56,253 nucleotides of DNA from Kamptonema formosum PCC 10802 (GCF_000332335.1 NZ_KB235948.1:5654761-5711013); one strand, 5' to 3'. Positions 46,245 through 55,601 are shown, numbered from the stretch's first letter. A program made the numbers and translations. Notes: generated by a model from the sequence alone, not told the origin.

Positions 46245-46669
46245 GTGAGGCTGGTCACTGAACCGTATTTAGCGCAAGTCAGCCGGTGGCCAAAAGCGGG
46301 GCGGCATATTTTAGCACAGTTTGACGAAAATTCGGCTGTCGTCTATCAGGCTTTTCGCCCAGCCATTGGTCACTTTGCCGCCTCATATCATGTCCGGCAG
46401 CACCGTTTGTGTGCTGAGGGGGGGGCGGGTTTATTGATATTCTGCTCTGTGCCAAAAATATCTTGGCAGAACCCGCCCCTACAGGGCTATGTATACACAA
46501 CTCATGCTAGCGGACATGATATCACACGGTTATTTCGGCATCTGGCGCGAAAGTGGACCGGCGTGCGATTCAGTTAGGATTGCGTGGGGATGTTTTATCC
46601 CGGTACGAGAGAGAGTGGATTGTAAATATCGAGGATCTCTATGAGTTCGTGCGGCAGCAACTACGTTAA
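46245..46669 (+). pseudogene. DUF4291 gene, interrupted by a MITE and internally deleted
   Basis: It starts GTG at 46245 after AGGAG. The first part reads EPYLAQVSRWPKAGRHILAQ, FDENSAVVYQAFRPAIGHFAAS, the family N-terminus. The family-B MITE then intervenes. Removing it with one TSD restores GCC GCC TCA CAC GGT TAT TTC, i.e. FAASHGYFG, exactly the expected continuation. After that about 90-100 residues are missing. The frame shifts to the family's C-terminal end, KVDRRAIQLGLRGDVLSRY and EREWIVNIEDLYEFVRQQLR, stopping at 46669. DUF4291 function is unknown. Confidence 0.85.
46386..46521. mobile_element. MITE family B, copy 2 (136 bp), inside DUF4291
   Basis: TATCATGTC ... GACATGATA, bordered by TCA on both sides (46383-46385 and 46522-46524). 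It is about 80 percent identical by eye to the 41069 copy, with the same AATATCTTGGCAGAACCCGC block. It is inserted in the codons for the FAASHGYFG stretch of the DUF4291 pseudogene, which proves both ends and the 3-bp duplication. Confidence 0.92.
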
Positions 46670-46777
46670 AACGGGTGATTGGACAAATTTGCTAACCCCT
46701 TTTGAGTCGGTTTATACTGTTGACAATTACGGCCTTGCCAAGAAGCTAGGATTATCGCTTATCTGAAAAGCAGTTTT

Positions 46778-47911
46778 ATGCGAATCGCTCTTTTTACCGA
46801 AACTTTTTTGCCCAAAGTTGATGGCATTGTGACGCGCCTGCGCCACACGGTTGAGCACTTGCAGCGTGCCGGCGACCGAGTGCTGGTCTTCGCCCCCGAT
46901 TACGGATTGCGGGAGTATAAAGGAGCGGAAATATACGGGGTGCCCGGTTCTCCGCTGCCCTGGTATCCGGAGCTGAAGATGGCTTTTCCGCGACCGTCGG
47001 TCGGGAGCAAGCTTGAGGAGTTTCAGCCGGATTTGGTTCATGTTGTGAATCCAGCAATTTTGGGTTTGGGGGGAATTTATTACGCGAAGAAGTTTAAGAT
47101 TCCTCTGGTGGCTTCCTATCACACACATTTACCGCAGTATTTGCAGCACTACGGATTGGCGGTGCTGGAACCGCTGCTGTGGGAGTTGCTGAAAGGGGCG
47201 CACAATCAAGCGGAGCTGAATCTTTGCACGTCTACGGCGATGGTGAGAGAATTGCGCTCGCACGGGATTGAGCGGGTGGATTTGTGGCAGCGGGGGGTAG
47301 ATACGGAGATGTTCCAGCCGCATTTGGCCAGCCGGCAGATGCGCTCGCGCCTGAGCGGCGGGCACCCGGAAAGTCCGTTGCTGCTGTATGTGGGGCGTTT
47401 GGGGGCGGAAAAGGAAATTGACCGGATCTTGCCGGTGCTGGAAGCTATCCCCGACGCCCGTCTGGCGCTGGTGGGAGATGGGCCACACCGGCAGGCGCTC
47501 GAAGAACACTTTGCCGGTGCGCCGGCACATTTTGCCGGCTACATGCAAGGGCTGGAACTGGCGTCGGCGTATGCTTCTGCTGACGCTTTTATTTTTCCTT
47601 CCCGCACAGAAACCCTCGGACTGGTGCTGCTGGAAGCAATGGCGGCGGGGTGTCCGGTGGTGGCGGCGCGATCTGGGGGCATTCCCGACATTGTGACCGA
47701 TGGGGTGAATGGCTGCCTGTTTGACCCAGCGGATGATGCCGGTGCGAGAAAGGCGACGCTGCGTCTATTGCAGCACCGGCAAGAGCGGGAAACCCTGCGG
47801 CAAAATGCCCGCCAGGAAGCTGAGCGCTGGGGGTGGGCGGCGGCGACTCGCCAGTTGCGCCGGTACTATCAAGAGACGATCGCTTCTGTGTCTGTGGGAA
47901 GGGCTGCCTAG
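46778..47911 (+). CDS. sqdX: Sulfoquinovosyltransferase
   Basis: A 377-aa GT4 glycosyltransferase transferring sulfoquinovose from UDP-SQ to diacylglycerol, the last step of SQDG synthesis. Motifs: RIALFTETFLPKVDGIVTRLRHTV, FAPDYGLREYKGAEIYGV, LVHVVNPAILGLGGIYYAK, ASYHTHLPQYLQHYGL, RGVDTEMFQP, LLYVGRLGAEKEID and PSRTETLGLVLLEAMAAGCPVVAARSGG (E-x7-E region). Assignment as SqdX rests on the neighbouring sqdB and the SHTHxPxY context. Confidence 0.93.
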   Translation: MRIALFTETFLPKVDGIVTRLRHTVEHLQRAGDRVLVFAPDYGLREYKGAEIYGVPGSPLPWYPELKMAFPRPSVGSKLEEFQPDLVHVVNPAILGLGGIYYAKKFKIPLVASYHTHLPQYLQHYGLAVLEPLLWELLKGAHNQAELNLCTSTAMVRELRSHGIERVDLWQRGVDTEMFQPHLASRQMRSRLSGGHPESPLLLYVGRLGAEKEIDRILPVLEAIPDARLALVGDGPHRQALEEHFAGAPAHFAGYMQGLELASAYASADAFIFPSRTETLGLVLLEAMAAGCPVVAARSGGIPDIVTDGVNGCLFDPADDAGARKATLRLLQHRQERETLRQNARQEAERWGWAAATRQLRRYYQETIASVSVGRAA

Positions 47912-48242
47912 AAAGCCGGTTTAATCTTACAGTTCGTGTCAATTTCAGAACCCCGATTTCGCAGGGGCGCGTCCCGCCACCATCGATGTCAACTTAAGCT
48001 GTGTCCCGTAGTCTCCCGGCGGTTGAAACCGCAGCTATACAGACAAAACCCGCCTGCGCGGGTTTTAAAATTCCCGCTCTTTTCTTAAGTCCGCGAAGGC
48101 GGACTTCGTTTGTGTAGCCGCGATTTACAATCGCCAGGAGCTTAAGTTGACACCAGTGGTTCCGCCACGCCCCCTTCTGGGGTTCTGGGCAAAGAGCGGT
48201 TGCGCAAACCATTTAGACCTGCTATATAGCAGTTCTAAATCA
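47912..48242. repeat. Dispersed CCCGCGAAGGCGGG/TGTATAGC repeats
   Basis: Intergenic. An inverted copy of the TGTATAGCTGCGGTTTCAACCGCC element lies at 48015-48050, followed by TCCGCGAAGGCGGACTTCGT and TGTGTAGCCGCGATTTACAA (48090-48131). No gene. Confidence 0.7.
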
Positions 48243-48321
48243 TTTGTGAAATTCTCTCTCCTTTTCTTCCCTTGGCGCTCTTGGCGTCTTGGCGGTTTAT
48301 TTAAAAAGTAATTTTCACAAA
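48243..48321. mobile_element. MITE family C (79 bp)
   Basis: Terminal repeats TTTGTGAAA and TTTTCACAAA, bordered by TCA on both sides (48240-48242 and 48322-48324). The interior is CTTTTCTTCCCTTGGCGCTC and TTGGCGTCTTGGCGG. A longer, decayed relative is at 25220-25325. The same 3-bp TCA duplication as family B hints at a related transposase. Confidence 0.7.
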
Positions 48322-48324
48322 TCA

Positions 48325-48896
48325 TCTGAGCTGCAATGAGATGCGCCCCCGCAGCACTGGCTAATGGGGCAGACATCTAGAAACGAGTATTCTTAAAGAT
48401 ACTGGTTTCTGGCAGCCGCCAGGAATTCCAGATGGAGCTTAATTTTTTACAGATATAACATCTTAGCACAAAAGGAAAAAATATGCAAGGGTTTTGCGAA
48501 GCGCCCCTGTGCTGCGGGCAGAGCGGGAGATTTCTGGCCATTGAAAATCAATTTGCCGCTCGGTCGCTCGGGAGTTCTGCGAAGCGTCCAATGTTTAGGG
48601 CGGGCTCTCTCTCTAGCAGCTTTGCCGGCACTGATAATTATGGATAGTGTTAATTTAGGTGTCAGTCCGATAACCCCCTAAAGTGGCCTATAGATGATCT
48701 TAAAAAAGGGTCGCCTCGCTCAGACCTCGCCCGCACTGCTCCTGGCGCGCTGGAAGCTGGCGCGCTCGTTTTCCCGTGGCTAAATGCGCTAACACTCAGT
48801 TACAGTGTGCAAAGTATCGCCTTTTGCCTTTCGCCGACAGCCAGCAGACCTCTGCCGAACCGTGGGCCATCACACACCCTGTGAGGGGTTAATCCT
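48325..48896. other. Upstream region of the GAF-cyclase gene
   Basis: About 570 bp. No gene, no clear RNA. TAATTATGGATAGTGTTAATTT (about 48636) is AT-rich and might hold a promoter. GAGGGGTTAATCCT just before 48897 gives a ribosome-binding site. Confidence 0.4.
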
Positions 48897-51479
48897 ATGA
48901 CATTTTCAGATGCCGGTAGCGTTCTGGCCACACTGACACAAGCCAATCGCATGGGTGCCCTGGCCCATCGCGTCAAGGATCTGCCAGTGACAGAATTTGT
49001 CTGCCTGCTCGACTTTATCACAGCTGAATTCCAGCAGTTTCTCCGGGCGATTGACCTGATCAACAACGAAGCTCTGGAAACCATGCTGGAGCAGCTGCTG
49101 GACGCTTTCACCCTAAAAATTGGCCAAATCCTCCAGGCGGAGCGGACGGCCATCTTTCTGGTGGACGCGGAAAAACGCCAGCTGTGGTCGAAACTCACCC
49201 AAAGCCAGACCGGCAACCCCATCGAAATCCGCATCCCCCTGCACATTGGCATCCTCGGTCAGGTGGCCACCACGGGCCAGAGTTTGAATATTTGCGACGC
49301 GACGGCGGACCCGCTGTTTAACAAAGAAGTGGACTCTCATCCGGGCTACCAAACCCGCAACCTGCTGTGCATCCCGATTTTCAGCAACAAAAACCCCACC
49401 CAGGTGGTGGCGGTGGTGCAGCTGTTAAATAAGGCCGGTGATGTCCCGTTCAGCAGCTCGGATGAGGAGCAATTCAGCGAGTTTGCCAACGCGATTGGCA
49501 TTCTGCTGGAAAGCTGCCAGTCGTTCTATGTGGCAGCTCGCAACCAGCGGGGGGTTTCCGCGCTGCTGAAGGCGACCTCTTCTCTCGGGCAAAGTCTGGA
49601 TCTGGAAGCGACGCTGCGCTCGGTGATGGAGCAAGCGCGGGAGCTGATGCAGGCAGATCGCAGCACCCTGTTTTTGCTGAAGAAAGACAGCAATGAACTG
49701 TGGACGAAGGTGGCGAAAGCGGATGGCAAAACCCTGATGGAAATTCGCATTCCCGCCAATAAAGGCATTGCAGGCTATGTGGCTTCCACCGGCCAGACGC
49801 TGAACATTCCCGACGCCTATCAAGACCCTCGCTTTGACCCGACGACAGACAGCCGCACCGGCTACCGCACCCGCAACATCTTGTGTATGGCGGTGTACAA
49901 CTCGGCAGGGGAATTGATAGGCGTAACCCAGCTGATCAACAAAATTCAGGGCAGCTTCACCAGTTCTGATGAGGCGTTTATGCGGGCGTTCAACACCCAA
50001 GCCGGCATCGCCCTGGAAAATGCCCGACTGTTCGAGAGTGTTCTCATCGAGAGGCAGTATCAGAAAGACATCCTGCAAAGTCTCTCCGATGCCGTCATCT
50101 CCACCGACATGCAAGGGCGGATTGTCACGATTAATGAAGCCGCTCTGGAGTTGCTCGGCTGCCCAGTGAAAGCGGAAAACGGGCTTCACCGGCACCTGTG
50201 GGAGCAGCAGTTTATCGACCGCTACGTCTGGGAGGTGGTGCCGGTGGAAAATCTGCGGTGGCGTCTGCAAGATAGTCTCAGCACAGCTGCCAGGTATTAC
50301 GTGCCGGAGCAGAGTATAAATGTTGGGCTATACACGCATCCGGCAGATTTGTCAATAGGGTCTGGAGAGGGGAGCGGCACCTACATTCTGGCGATTCCCG
50401 ACCGGACTAACGCAGAGGTTTACATTCCTTGGAACCGGCTGGAGATCGATGCCAGTGAGGCACACATCCCTATCCAGTTGCGCGCCGATCAAGTCAAGGA
50501 AATCGAACGCAGTGTCAATCTCACCATCACCCCCCTGACGAACCCGGAGGGAGGCGTGCGGGGCGGGCTGGTGGTGCTCGAAGACATCAGCCGGGAAAAG
50601 CGCATGAAGAATGCCATGTATCGCTATCTGACTCCGGGAGTGGCGGAGCGAGTCATCGCCCTGGGTGAAGACGCCCTGATGGTGGGCGAGCGCAAGGAAG
50701 TGACCATCCTGTTTTCTGACATTCGGGGCTACACCACCCTCACCGAAAATCTGGGAGCGTCGGAAGTGGTTTCGCTGCTCAACCAGTATTTTGAGACAAT
50801 GGTTGAGGCGGTGTTTAACTGCGACGGGACGCTGGATAAATTCATCGGGGACGCCCTGATGGCGGTGTTTGGCGCGCCCCTGCCGGTGCAAGACCACGCC
50901 TGGATGGCTGTCAAGTCAGCTTTGGACATGCGCCGCCGGCTGGACAAGTTTAACAGCAAGCGCGTCATTGAAGCCCAGCCCCAAATCCACATTGGCATTG
51001 GCATCAGTTCCGGGGAGGTGGTGTCGGGCAACATTGGGTCGCAAAAACGCATGGACTACACCGTGATTGGCGACGGAGTGAACCTGAGTTCCCGCCTGGA
51101 AAGTGTCACGAAAGAATATGGCTGCGATATTATTTTGAGCCAGTATACTTATGACCTGTGCGGCGACCGCATCTGGGTGCGCGAGCTAGATAAAATTCGC
51201 GTTAAAGGTAAAAACGAAGCGGTCAGCATCTACGAGTTGATTGACCTTCGCCAGAAACCCCTCGACGTCAAGACAGACGAGTTTTTAGACCTGTACAGAA
51301 AAGCCCGTGACGCCTATCTGGCCCGGGAGTTTACTGTGGCCATCGCTCGCTTTCAAAAGGCCCTGCAGATTAGGAGAACGGATCGCGCGGTGGCAATCCA
51401 CATCGAGCGGTGCCAAAATTATCTGAAAAATCCCCCTCCTGAGTCTTGGGATGGGGTGCACACGATGACAACCAAATAA
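48897..51479 (+). CDS. Adenylate cyclase with two GAF domains and a PAS domain
   Basis: An 860-aa soluble signalling protein. Order: a helical N-terminus; GAF1 (about 60-210; LQAERTAIFLVDAEKRQLW); GAF2 (about 235-385; MQADRSTLFLLKKDSNELW); PAS (about 395-440; SDAVISTDMQGRIVTINEAALELLG), followed by a variable insert; and a class III cyclase domain. Cyclase motifs: VTILFSDIRGYTTLTE (metal Asp about 607), LDKFIGDALMAVFGAP (Lys specific for ATP) and DYTVIGDGVNLSSRLE (about 720). The GAF pair may sense cyclic nucleotides or small ligands, as in CyaB-type enzymes. It ends with a TPR-like segment (YRKARDAYLAREFTVAIARF). Confidence 0.92.
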   Translation: MTFSDAGSVLATLTQANRMGALAHRVKDLPVTEFVCLLDFITAEFQQFLRAIDLINNEALETMLEQLLDAFTLKIGQILQAERTAIFLVDAEKRQLWSKLTQSQTGNPIEIRIPLHIGILGQVATTGQSLNICDATADPLFNKEVDSHPGYQTRNLLCIPIFSNKNPTQVVAVVQLLNKAGDVPFSSSDEEQFSEFANAIGILLESCQSFYVAARNQRGVSALLKATSSLGQSLDLEATLRSVMEQARELMQADRSTLFLLKKDSNELWTKVAKADGKTLMEIRIPANKGIAGYVASTGQTLNIPDAYQDPRFDPTTDSRTGYRTRNILCMAVYNSAGELIGVTQLINKIQGSFTSSDEAFMRAFNTQAGIALENARLFESVLIERQYQKDILQSLSDAVISTDMQGRIVTINEAALELLGCPVKAENGLHRHLWEQQFIDRYVWEVVPVENLRWRLQDSLSTAARYYVPEQSINVGLYTHPADLSIGSGEGSGTYILAIPDRTNAEVYIPWNRLEIDASEAHIPIQLRADQVKEIERSVNLTITPLTNPEGGVRGGLVVLEDISREKRMKNAMYRYLTPGVAERVIALGEDALMVGERKEVTILFSDIRGYTTLTENLGASEVVSLLNQYFETMVEAVFNCDGTLDKFIGDALMAVFGAPLPVQDHAWMAVKSALDMRRRLDKFNSKRVIEAQPQIHIGIGISSGEVVSGNIGSQKRMDYTVIGDGVNLSSRLESVTKEYGCDIILSQYTYDLCGDRIWVRELDKIRVKGKNEAVSIYELIDLRQKPLDVKTDEFLDLYRKARDAYLAREFTVAIARFQKALQIRRTDRAVAIHIERCQNYLKNPPPESWDGVHTMTTK

Positions 51480-51570
51480 TATCTGGTTGGGCATGGGAGA
51501 TTGGGCGGGGGGCGATGGGGGCGATGGGGGCATTGGCGATGGGGCATGGGTTGGAGTGCGACCTAAAATA

Positions 51571-51666
51571 TATAGCGTTTCTCAGTTGGATGAACTATGG
51601 CTCAGAAACCCGGTTTCTTAAAGAAACCGGGTTTCTCAGTACCTCACTAATATGAGAAACGCTATA
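51571..51666. mobile_element. MITE family A, copy 2 (96 bp)
   Basis: TATAGCGTTTCTCA ... TGAGAAACGCTATA, perfect 14-bp terminal inverted repeats around the GAAACCCGGTTTCTT palindrome. It is inverted with respect to the 15392 copy. It lies between the convergent cyclase and decarboxylase genes and could double as a terminator. Confidence 0.9.
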
Positions 51667-51704
51667 ACACCTAACCCTTAACTCCTAACCCCTGGAAACA
51701 GTTT

Positions 51705-53249
51705 TTATTCTGGTGCGGCTGACAGCGATCGCGCTGTGTCGCGCACAATGTCTAGGGTTGCCTCGATGTCGGCGCGTGCCGTGCGAAAATTTACAATGCA
51801 GGCTCGCAAGGCATACCTCCCGCACAAGTTTACGTTTGAGAGGAAGGCGCGTCCGCTGCGCTGCACCGCACGCAAAATTTGTGCGTTCAGCCGGTTGAGT
51901 TCCGCATTGATTCCCTCTCGCTCAACCCCATCTGCTGACAGCAGCTTGGCGCGTTTGTCTGGCGGAACGTAGCGAAAGCAGCAGATGCTTAACTCTACCG
52001 GCGCGAGCAGTTCAAAATCTTCTGCGGCGCTGACGCATTCGGCAAAATAGTCTGCCAAATCGTTATTTTCTGCAATGGCAGCGCTGATGCGCCGCACTCC
52101 ATAGTAGCGCAGCATCATCCAAATTTTCAAGGCGCGAAATCGCCGGGAAAGTTCTATTCCGTAATCCCAAAACGCAAAAGATTCCGCCTCTGTTTCTTGC
52201 GGGACAATCAGATAGTCTCCCGGAGTGAATGAGAGAGCAGTGCGAACGGCAGGAGCGTCCCGAAACAGGAGGCAGCCGCAATCAACTGGCGTGAAAAGCC
52301 ACTTGTGCGGGTCGAGGGCAACCGAATCAGCACGCTCAATTCCCTCAAAGAGATGGCGCTTGCGCTCGTCGAGCGCAGCTGGCACACCATAAGCTCCGTC
52401 AATGTGAAACCACAGTCCGTATTCTTCTGCAACGCGGGCGATTTCTGCGAGCGGATCGACGGCTCCTGTGCCAACTGTGCCGGCGCTCGCTACAATACAA
52501 AAAGGTCGCAATCCATTGCTTAAGTCGGTTTCCAGACATTCGCGCAAGTGCGATATATCTAGGCGGAATTTCGCATCCGATTTCACGATGCGGACGCGAT
52601 CTCGCCCCAGTCCGAGTACATCCGCCGCCTTGGGAATGGACAAGTGCACTTGGTCGGAAGTGTAGACAGTCATGGGAGTGCCGGCGTCCCACAAACCGTT
52701 GCGCGAAACTTTATCTTGGGATTTGACTCGGTGCGCGATCAGGAGCGCATTCAAATTCCCCATTGAACTTCCGCTGGTTAGTAACCCGTGTGCGGAATCG
52801 CCATAACCGATGAGTGAGCTTAGCCAGCGCACGACAATTTTTTCAATTTCCGTCGCTGCCGGTGCGGCACGCCAAGAGGTCACGTTTTGGTTGAGCGCGG
52901 ACGCGATGAGATCTGCGAACACTCCCACAGGATTTGAGGGCGAACCAATGTAACCAAAAAAGCGCGGATGGCCACTGTGCCGGCTGCCGGCAATGATGCA
53001 CCGGCAGTCTTCCATCAACTTTTCAACCGGCTCACCTTCAGCGGGTAACTCCGCACTAAAACGCTCCGCAAGCTGAGCGGAAGGCGTGTGTTGGAAAACC
53101 GGCATTTCCGAAACGTCCGCCAAGTATTCCATCACCAGCGCAACTGATTGCGCCGCCAGGGATTGCATGGCGTCGTCTGTGAGGTCTAGGGAGGAAGGGC
53201 GAAGGCTGTGCCGGTGTTCACTATTAACTTCGCCGTGCGAGTCGAGCAT
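51705..53249 (-). CDS. Pyridoxal-dependent decarboxylase, group II (aromatic amino acid type)
   Basis: A 514-aa PLP enzyme of the group II decarboxylase family (aromatic-L-amino-acid, glutamate and related). Motifs: SGHPRFFGYIGSPSNPVGV, NQNVTSWRAAPAATEIE, GLLTSGSSMGNLNAL, IVASAGTVGTGAVDPL, WFHIDGAYGVPAAL (PLP-binding Asp) and DSVALDPHKWLFTPVDCG (PLP Lys near residue 316). Decarboxylation of an aromatic amino acid such as tyrosine or tryptophan is likely, though an aldehyde-forming variant is possible. It lies 118 bp downstream of an unknown gene on the same strand, perhaps one operon. Confidence 0.92.
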   Translation of the reverse strand: MLDSHGEVNSEHRHSLRPSSLDLTDDAMQSLAAQSVALVMEYLADVSEMPVFQHTPSAQLAERFSAELPAEGEPVEKLMEDCRCIIAGSRHSGHPRFFGYIGSPSNPVGVFADLIASALNQNVTSWRAAPAATEIEKIVVRWLSSLIGYGDSAHGLLTSGSSMGNLNALLIAHRVKSQDKVSRNGLWDAGTPMTVYTSDQVHLSIPKAADVLGLGRDRVRIVKSDAKFRLDISHLRECLETDLSNGLRPFCIVASAGTVGTGAVDPLAEIARVAEEYGLWFHIDGAYGVPAALDERKRHLFEGIERADSVALDPHKWLFTPVDCGCLLFRDAPAVRTALSFTPGDYLIVPQETEAESFAFWDYGIELSRRFRALKIWMMLRYYGVRRISAAIAENNDLADYFAECVSAAEDFELLAPVELSICCFRYVPPDKRAKLLSADGVEREGINAELNRLNAQILRAVQRSGRAFLSNVNLCGRYALRACIVNFRTARADIEATLDIVRDTARSLSAAPE

Positions 53250-53323
53250 ATAACTTTCCTTGTTTTCTGGAAATATATCAATCAGTCCCTAAAAAAAATC
53301 AGATCCTCTTTCCAGAAAGCGTA

Positions 53324-53355
53324 GAAACCGGGTTTCTGAAAGAAACCCGGTTTCC
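53324..53355. terminator. Family-A palindrome between decarboxylase and unknown gene
   Basis: GAAACCGGGTTTCT/GAA/AGAAACCCGGTTTC is a perfect 14-bp stem with a short loop and no long T run. If it acts as an attenuator it would separate the expression of the two minus-strand genes. Confidence 0.65.
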
Positions 53356-53367
53356 GATCCGGCAGTT

Positions 53368-54492
53368 TCACAACGGAGCGATCAGCCGCAAGCGACTCTG
53401 TTCAAATTTTTCTAAAGTCTCTGCTGCTATCTTGTCCGGATCTCGCAAGCTTCCCATTGTATCTCCCCCAAATTTAACACAAACACTTTTGTGGCCGGCG
53501 GAGAGACCTTCCTTATAAGCCCGGACAAATTTTTCATGTTCAGCTTGTAGGGAATTTGGCAGAGTCTGGAATACAGACAAGAGTTCTTTCTTCCAGACGA
53601 CATTCACCAGATAATCGTGATCCCAGGCCATTACCCCACTTAAACTGACTGACTGAACTAGCGACTGGACGTGACCGTGAGTCATCGTGGGGCGAACTTC
53701 ACAGATATACTCCTGTTTGCTAAAGTTCCCAGTCAGCTTCATCGAAGAGCCCGATGCCCACATCAGTTCAGAAGCCGTTTCCAGCTCAATCTTTGCAGTG
53801 TCCAGGTCGCCAGCTCGCACTGCGGCTGCGAGGCGACGAAAGCAGAGAGTTAGACCTTGGGTGAAAACAAAAAACACCCAGTGACCTCTTTTCCATACAC
53901 GCAGCAGAGCACTGTCAGTATTCGTCAGCGTGTTTGTCCTGAGACTTTCTTCTCCAAAAAGTTGAGAAGCCCCTGATTCGGGGAACGATTGGGGAAGAGG
54001 TGCCAGGGATTCAGGGGTTATATCGTTCCTCGAACCAGCACTCCCCACATTGAAAACCCTTGCCAATAGGCTGGCATAACTTTGGAAGCCTGCAGCCACA
54101 AGTTTTACATCACCGGGGTCAAACGTCCAGCTTTCGGTCATTTCCAAGAAGCCCAAATACGCTTTCATGACGCTGGCAATGATTAACTTAGCAGGTTCCT
54201 TGGCTTTTACATGTTCTACCTCCATGTACTGATTTAATTCTTTGACTTCCTCACAGGTTAGTGGGGTGCCGGTGGCAAATTCTTTGGGCAGAGGAATGGT
54301 TTCGAATGGCTCTAGGTGTTGCCAGGCAGCATTAGTCAGGGAAATCGCCTGCGGCAGCGAGTTAACAGTCAAAGTCTGCTGAAACTGTTCTAGTGCTAAA
54401 CGCACCGAGGCGGCGACAGGCTGGCTCAATTTGTAGCATGGACGCAGTTCTTGTGGTTGCAATAAATAAAGATTTACTTGTTCACTCATCAT
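53368..54492 (-). CDS. Unrecognised protein (374 aa), mostly helical
   Basis: I do not recognise the family. It is soluble, predominantly alpha-helical, with no signal peptide. Distinctive blocks: ELNQYMEVEHVKAKEP, WTFDPGDVKLVAAGFQSYA, RVWKRGHWVFFVFTQGLTLCFRRLA, ASELMWASGSSMKLTGNFSKQ, CEVRPTMTHGHVQSLVQ, MAWDHDYLVNVVWKKEL and CVKFGGDTMGSLRDP. Conserved-looking His (GHW, HGHV, WDHDY) and Arg/Trp residues would suit a metal or haem enzyme, but this is speculation. It is directly upstream of the PLP decarboxylase, so it may act on the same small-molecule pathway. The ATG at 54492 or 54489 (MMSEQ) is the only sensible start. Confidence 0.7.
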   Translation of the reverse strand: MMSEQVNLYLLQPQELRPCYKLSQPVAASVRLALEQFQQTLTVNSLPQAISLTNAAWQHLEPFETIPLPKEFATGTPLTCEEVKELNQYMEVEHVKAKEPAKLIIASVMKAYLGFLEMTESWTFDPGDVKLVAAGFQSYASLLARVFNVGSAGSRNDITPESLAPLPQSFPESGASQLFGEESLRTNTLTNTDSALLRVWKRGHWVFFVFTQGLTLCFRRLAAAVRAGDLDTAKIELETASELMWASGSSMKLTGNFSKQEYICEVRPTMTHGHVQSLVQSVSLSGVMAWDHDYLVNVVWKKELLSVFQTLPNSLQAEHEKFVRAYKEGLSAGHKSVCVKFGGDTMGSLRDPDKIAAETLEKFEQSRLRLIAPL

Positions 54493-55380
54493 CAGATTGC
54501 TCTGTCTTTTTAGGAGTTGTCAGTCAGTCTGTATTGCCCCACTATAAATTCCCTTAAATCCATATTTAACTCAAGAGGTTTACACTGGACATGGGGCATG
54601 GGGCATGGGCATGGGGCATGGGGCATGGGGCATTGGGTTAGCGAGGGCTTCTCTCCTATAACCTAACTCCTAACCCCTATGGGGTATGGGGCATGGGGCA
54701 TTGGGCATTGGGAATCGGGTGAGCGAGGGCTTCCCTCCTAAAGCTCTTGTGAGACTACTATAAATTTTTAACCGGCAGCTGTGACGTTGGTGCTGGTAAT
54801 TTTAATATTTTTTTTGTCCCACCGCAAACGAGCCGGTAGGGCTAAAGCCCAACTACAAACCTTTTCAAGGCATTGCCTCCAAAGCGTCGTTCCCAGGCAG
54901 AGTCTGCAAGGGGAACACGACCGCCCCCTTTTATAGGGGCGCGTCCCGCCACGTCCCCTCCGGGGGATGGAAAAGCTCACGACTTGTAAGTAGCAACTTG
55001 AGTTAAATACGCCAAATTTTTTATTATAACCGCAAACCTTATTTTCTGTCAAGAGTCTAGCTCAAAAGCCCGAGGAGCATCCCCATCGTGCCAACAGTCC
55101 TGTACAGATCGCCGAAGCCGACCACAGCATTAGGCCCGCAGGGGGCTGCTCTCGGAATGGCACATTGGGGCGTGGGGATGGTATCATAGCCTGAAGTATT
55201 GGACATGGCATTGGGTATTGGGCACCCAGCTGTCGGAGCTATTTTGGCACCAATTGACACCAATTTTTGTTACCGGAAGAAAGCATATTACAAAATCCGT
55301 ATGAGGGCGGGATTTGTCAAAACCATTCTTTCCGATAAGCTAAAATTTAAGGGAGTGGCGTCCCCGGTGAGCGGTGGGCT
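54493..55380. repeat. GGGGCATGG-repeat region, no clear gene
   Basis: 54590-54635 and 54678-54720 are arrays of GGGGCATGG/GGGCATTGG units. Heptamer remnants (CTAACTCCTAACCCC, about 54662) lie between. A single GGGCTAAAGCCCAACTACAA copy is at 54839. A CGTTCCCAGGCAGAGTCTGC palindrome fragment is at about 54888. A 68-aa frame at 55057-55263 (minus) partly overlaps repeats and is not called. Confidence 0.7.
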
Positions 55381-55384
55381 GCGG

Positions 55385-55500
55385 AATATCATATCCTGTT
55401 TGGACCGTGGCCATGCGCCAGGGGCCATGCCCTATGCCCGCATTTGGTTTATCCATATCGCCGCAGCCCCGGAAATATCTTGATAAACCCGCCCCCCACA
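55385..55500. repeat. Possible decayed relative of MITE family B
   Basis: It starts ATATCATATCCTG and contains GGAAATATCTTGATAAACCC followed by GCCCC. This parallels the ATATCTTGGCAGAACCCGCCCC block of family B. The right terminal repeat is not evident. Confidence 0.4.
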
Positions 55501-55531
55501 CGACAGGAATTGCCCGGGACAAATCGCCAGC

Positions 55532-55601
55532 TATAGCAGTTCTCAGTTGGATGAACTACGCCTGAGAAGGGTTTCTCAGTACCTCAATGAGAAACGCTAT
55601 A
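55532..55601. mobile_element. MITE family A, short copy (70 bp)
   Basis: TATAGCAGTTCTCAGTTGG at the left and TGAGAAACGCTATA at the right. The inner palindrome has lost its left arm (only AGAAGGGTTTCTCAGTACC remains), leaving 70 bp of the 96-bp element. It lies just upstream of the SPFH gene. Confidence 0.8.

Noticed and set aside
55057-55263. 68-aa minus-strand frame
   Set aside because: Its N-terminal half is translated GGGCATTGGG-type repeat and there is no family match.
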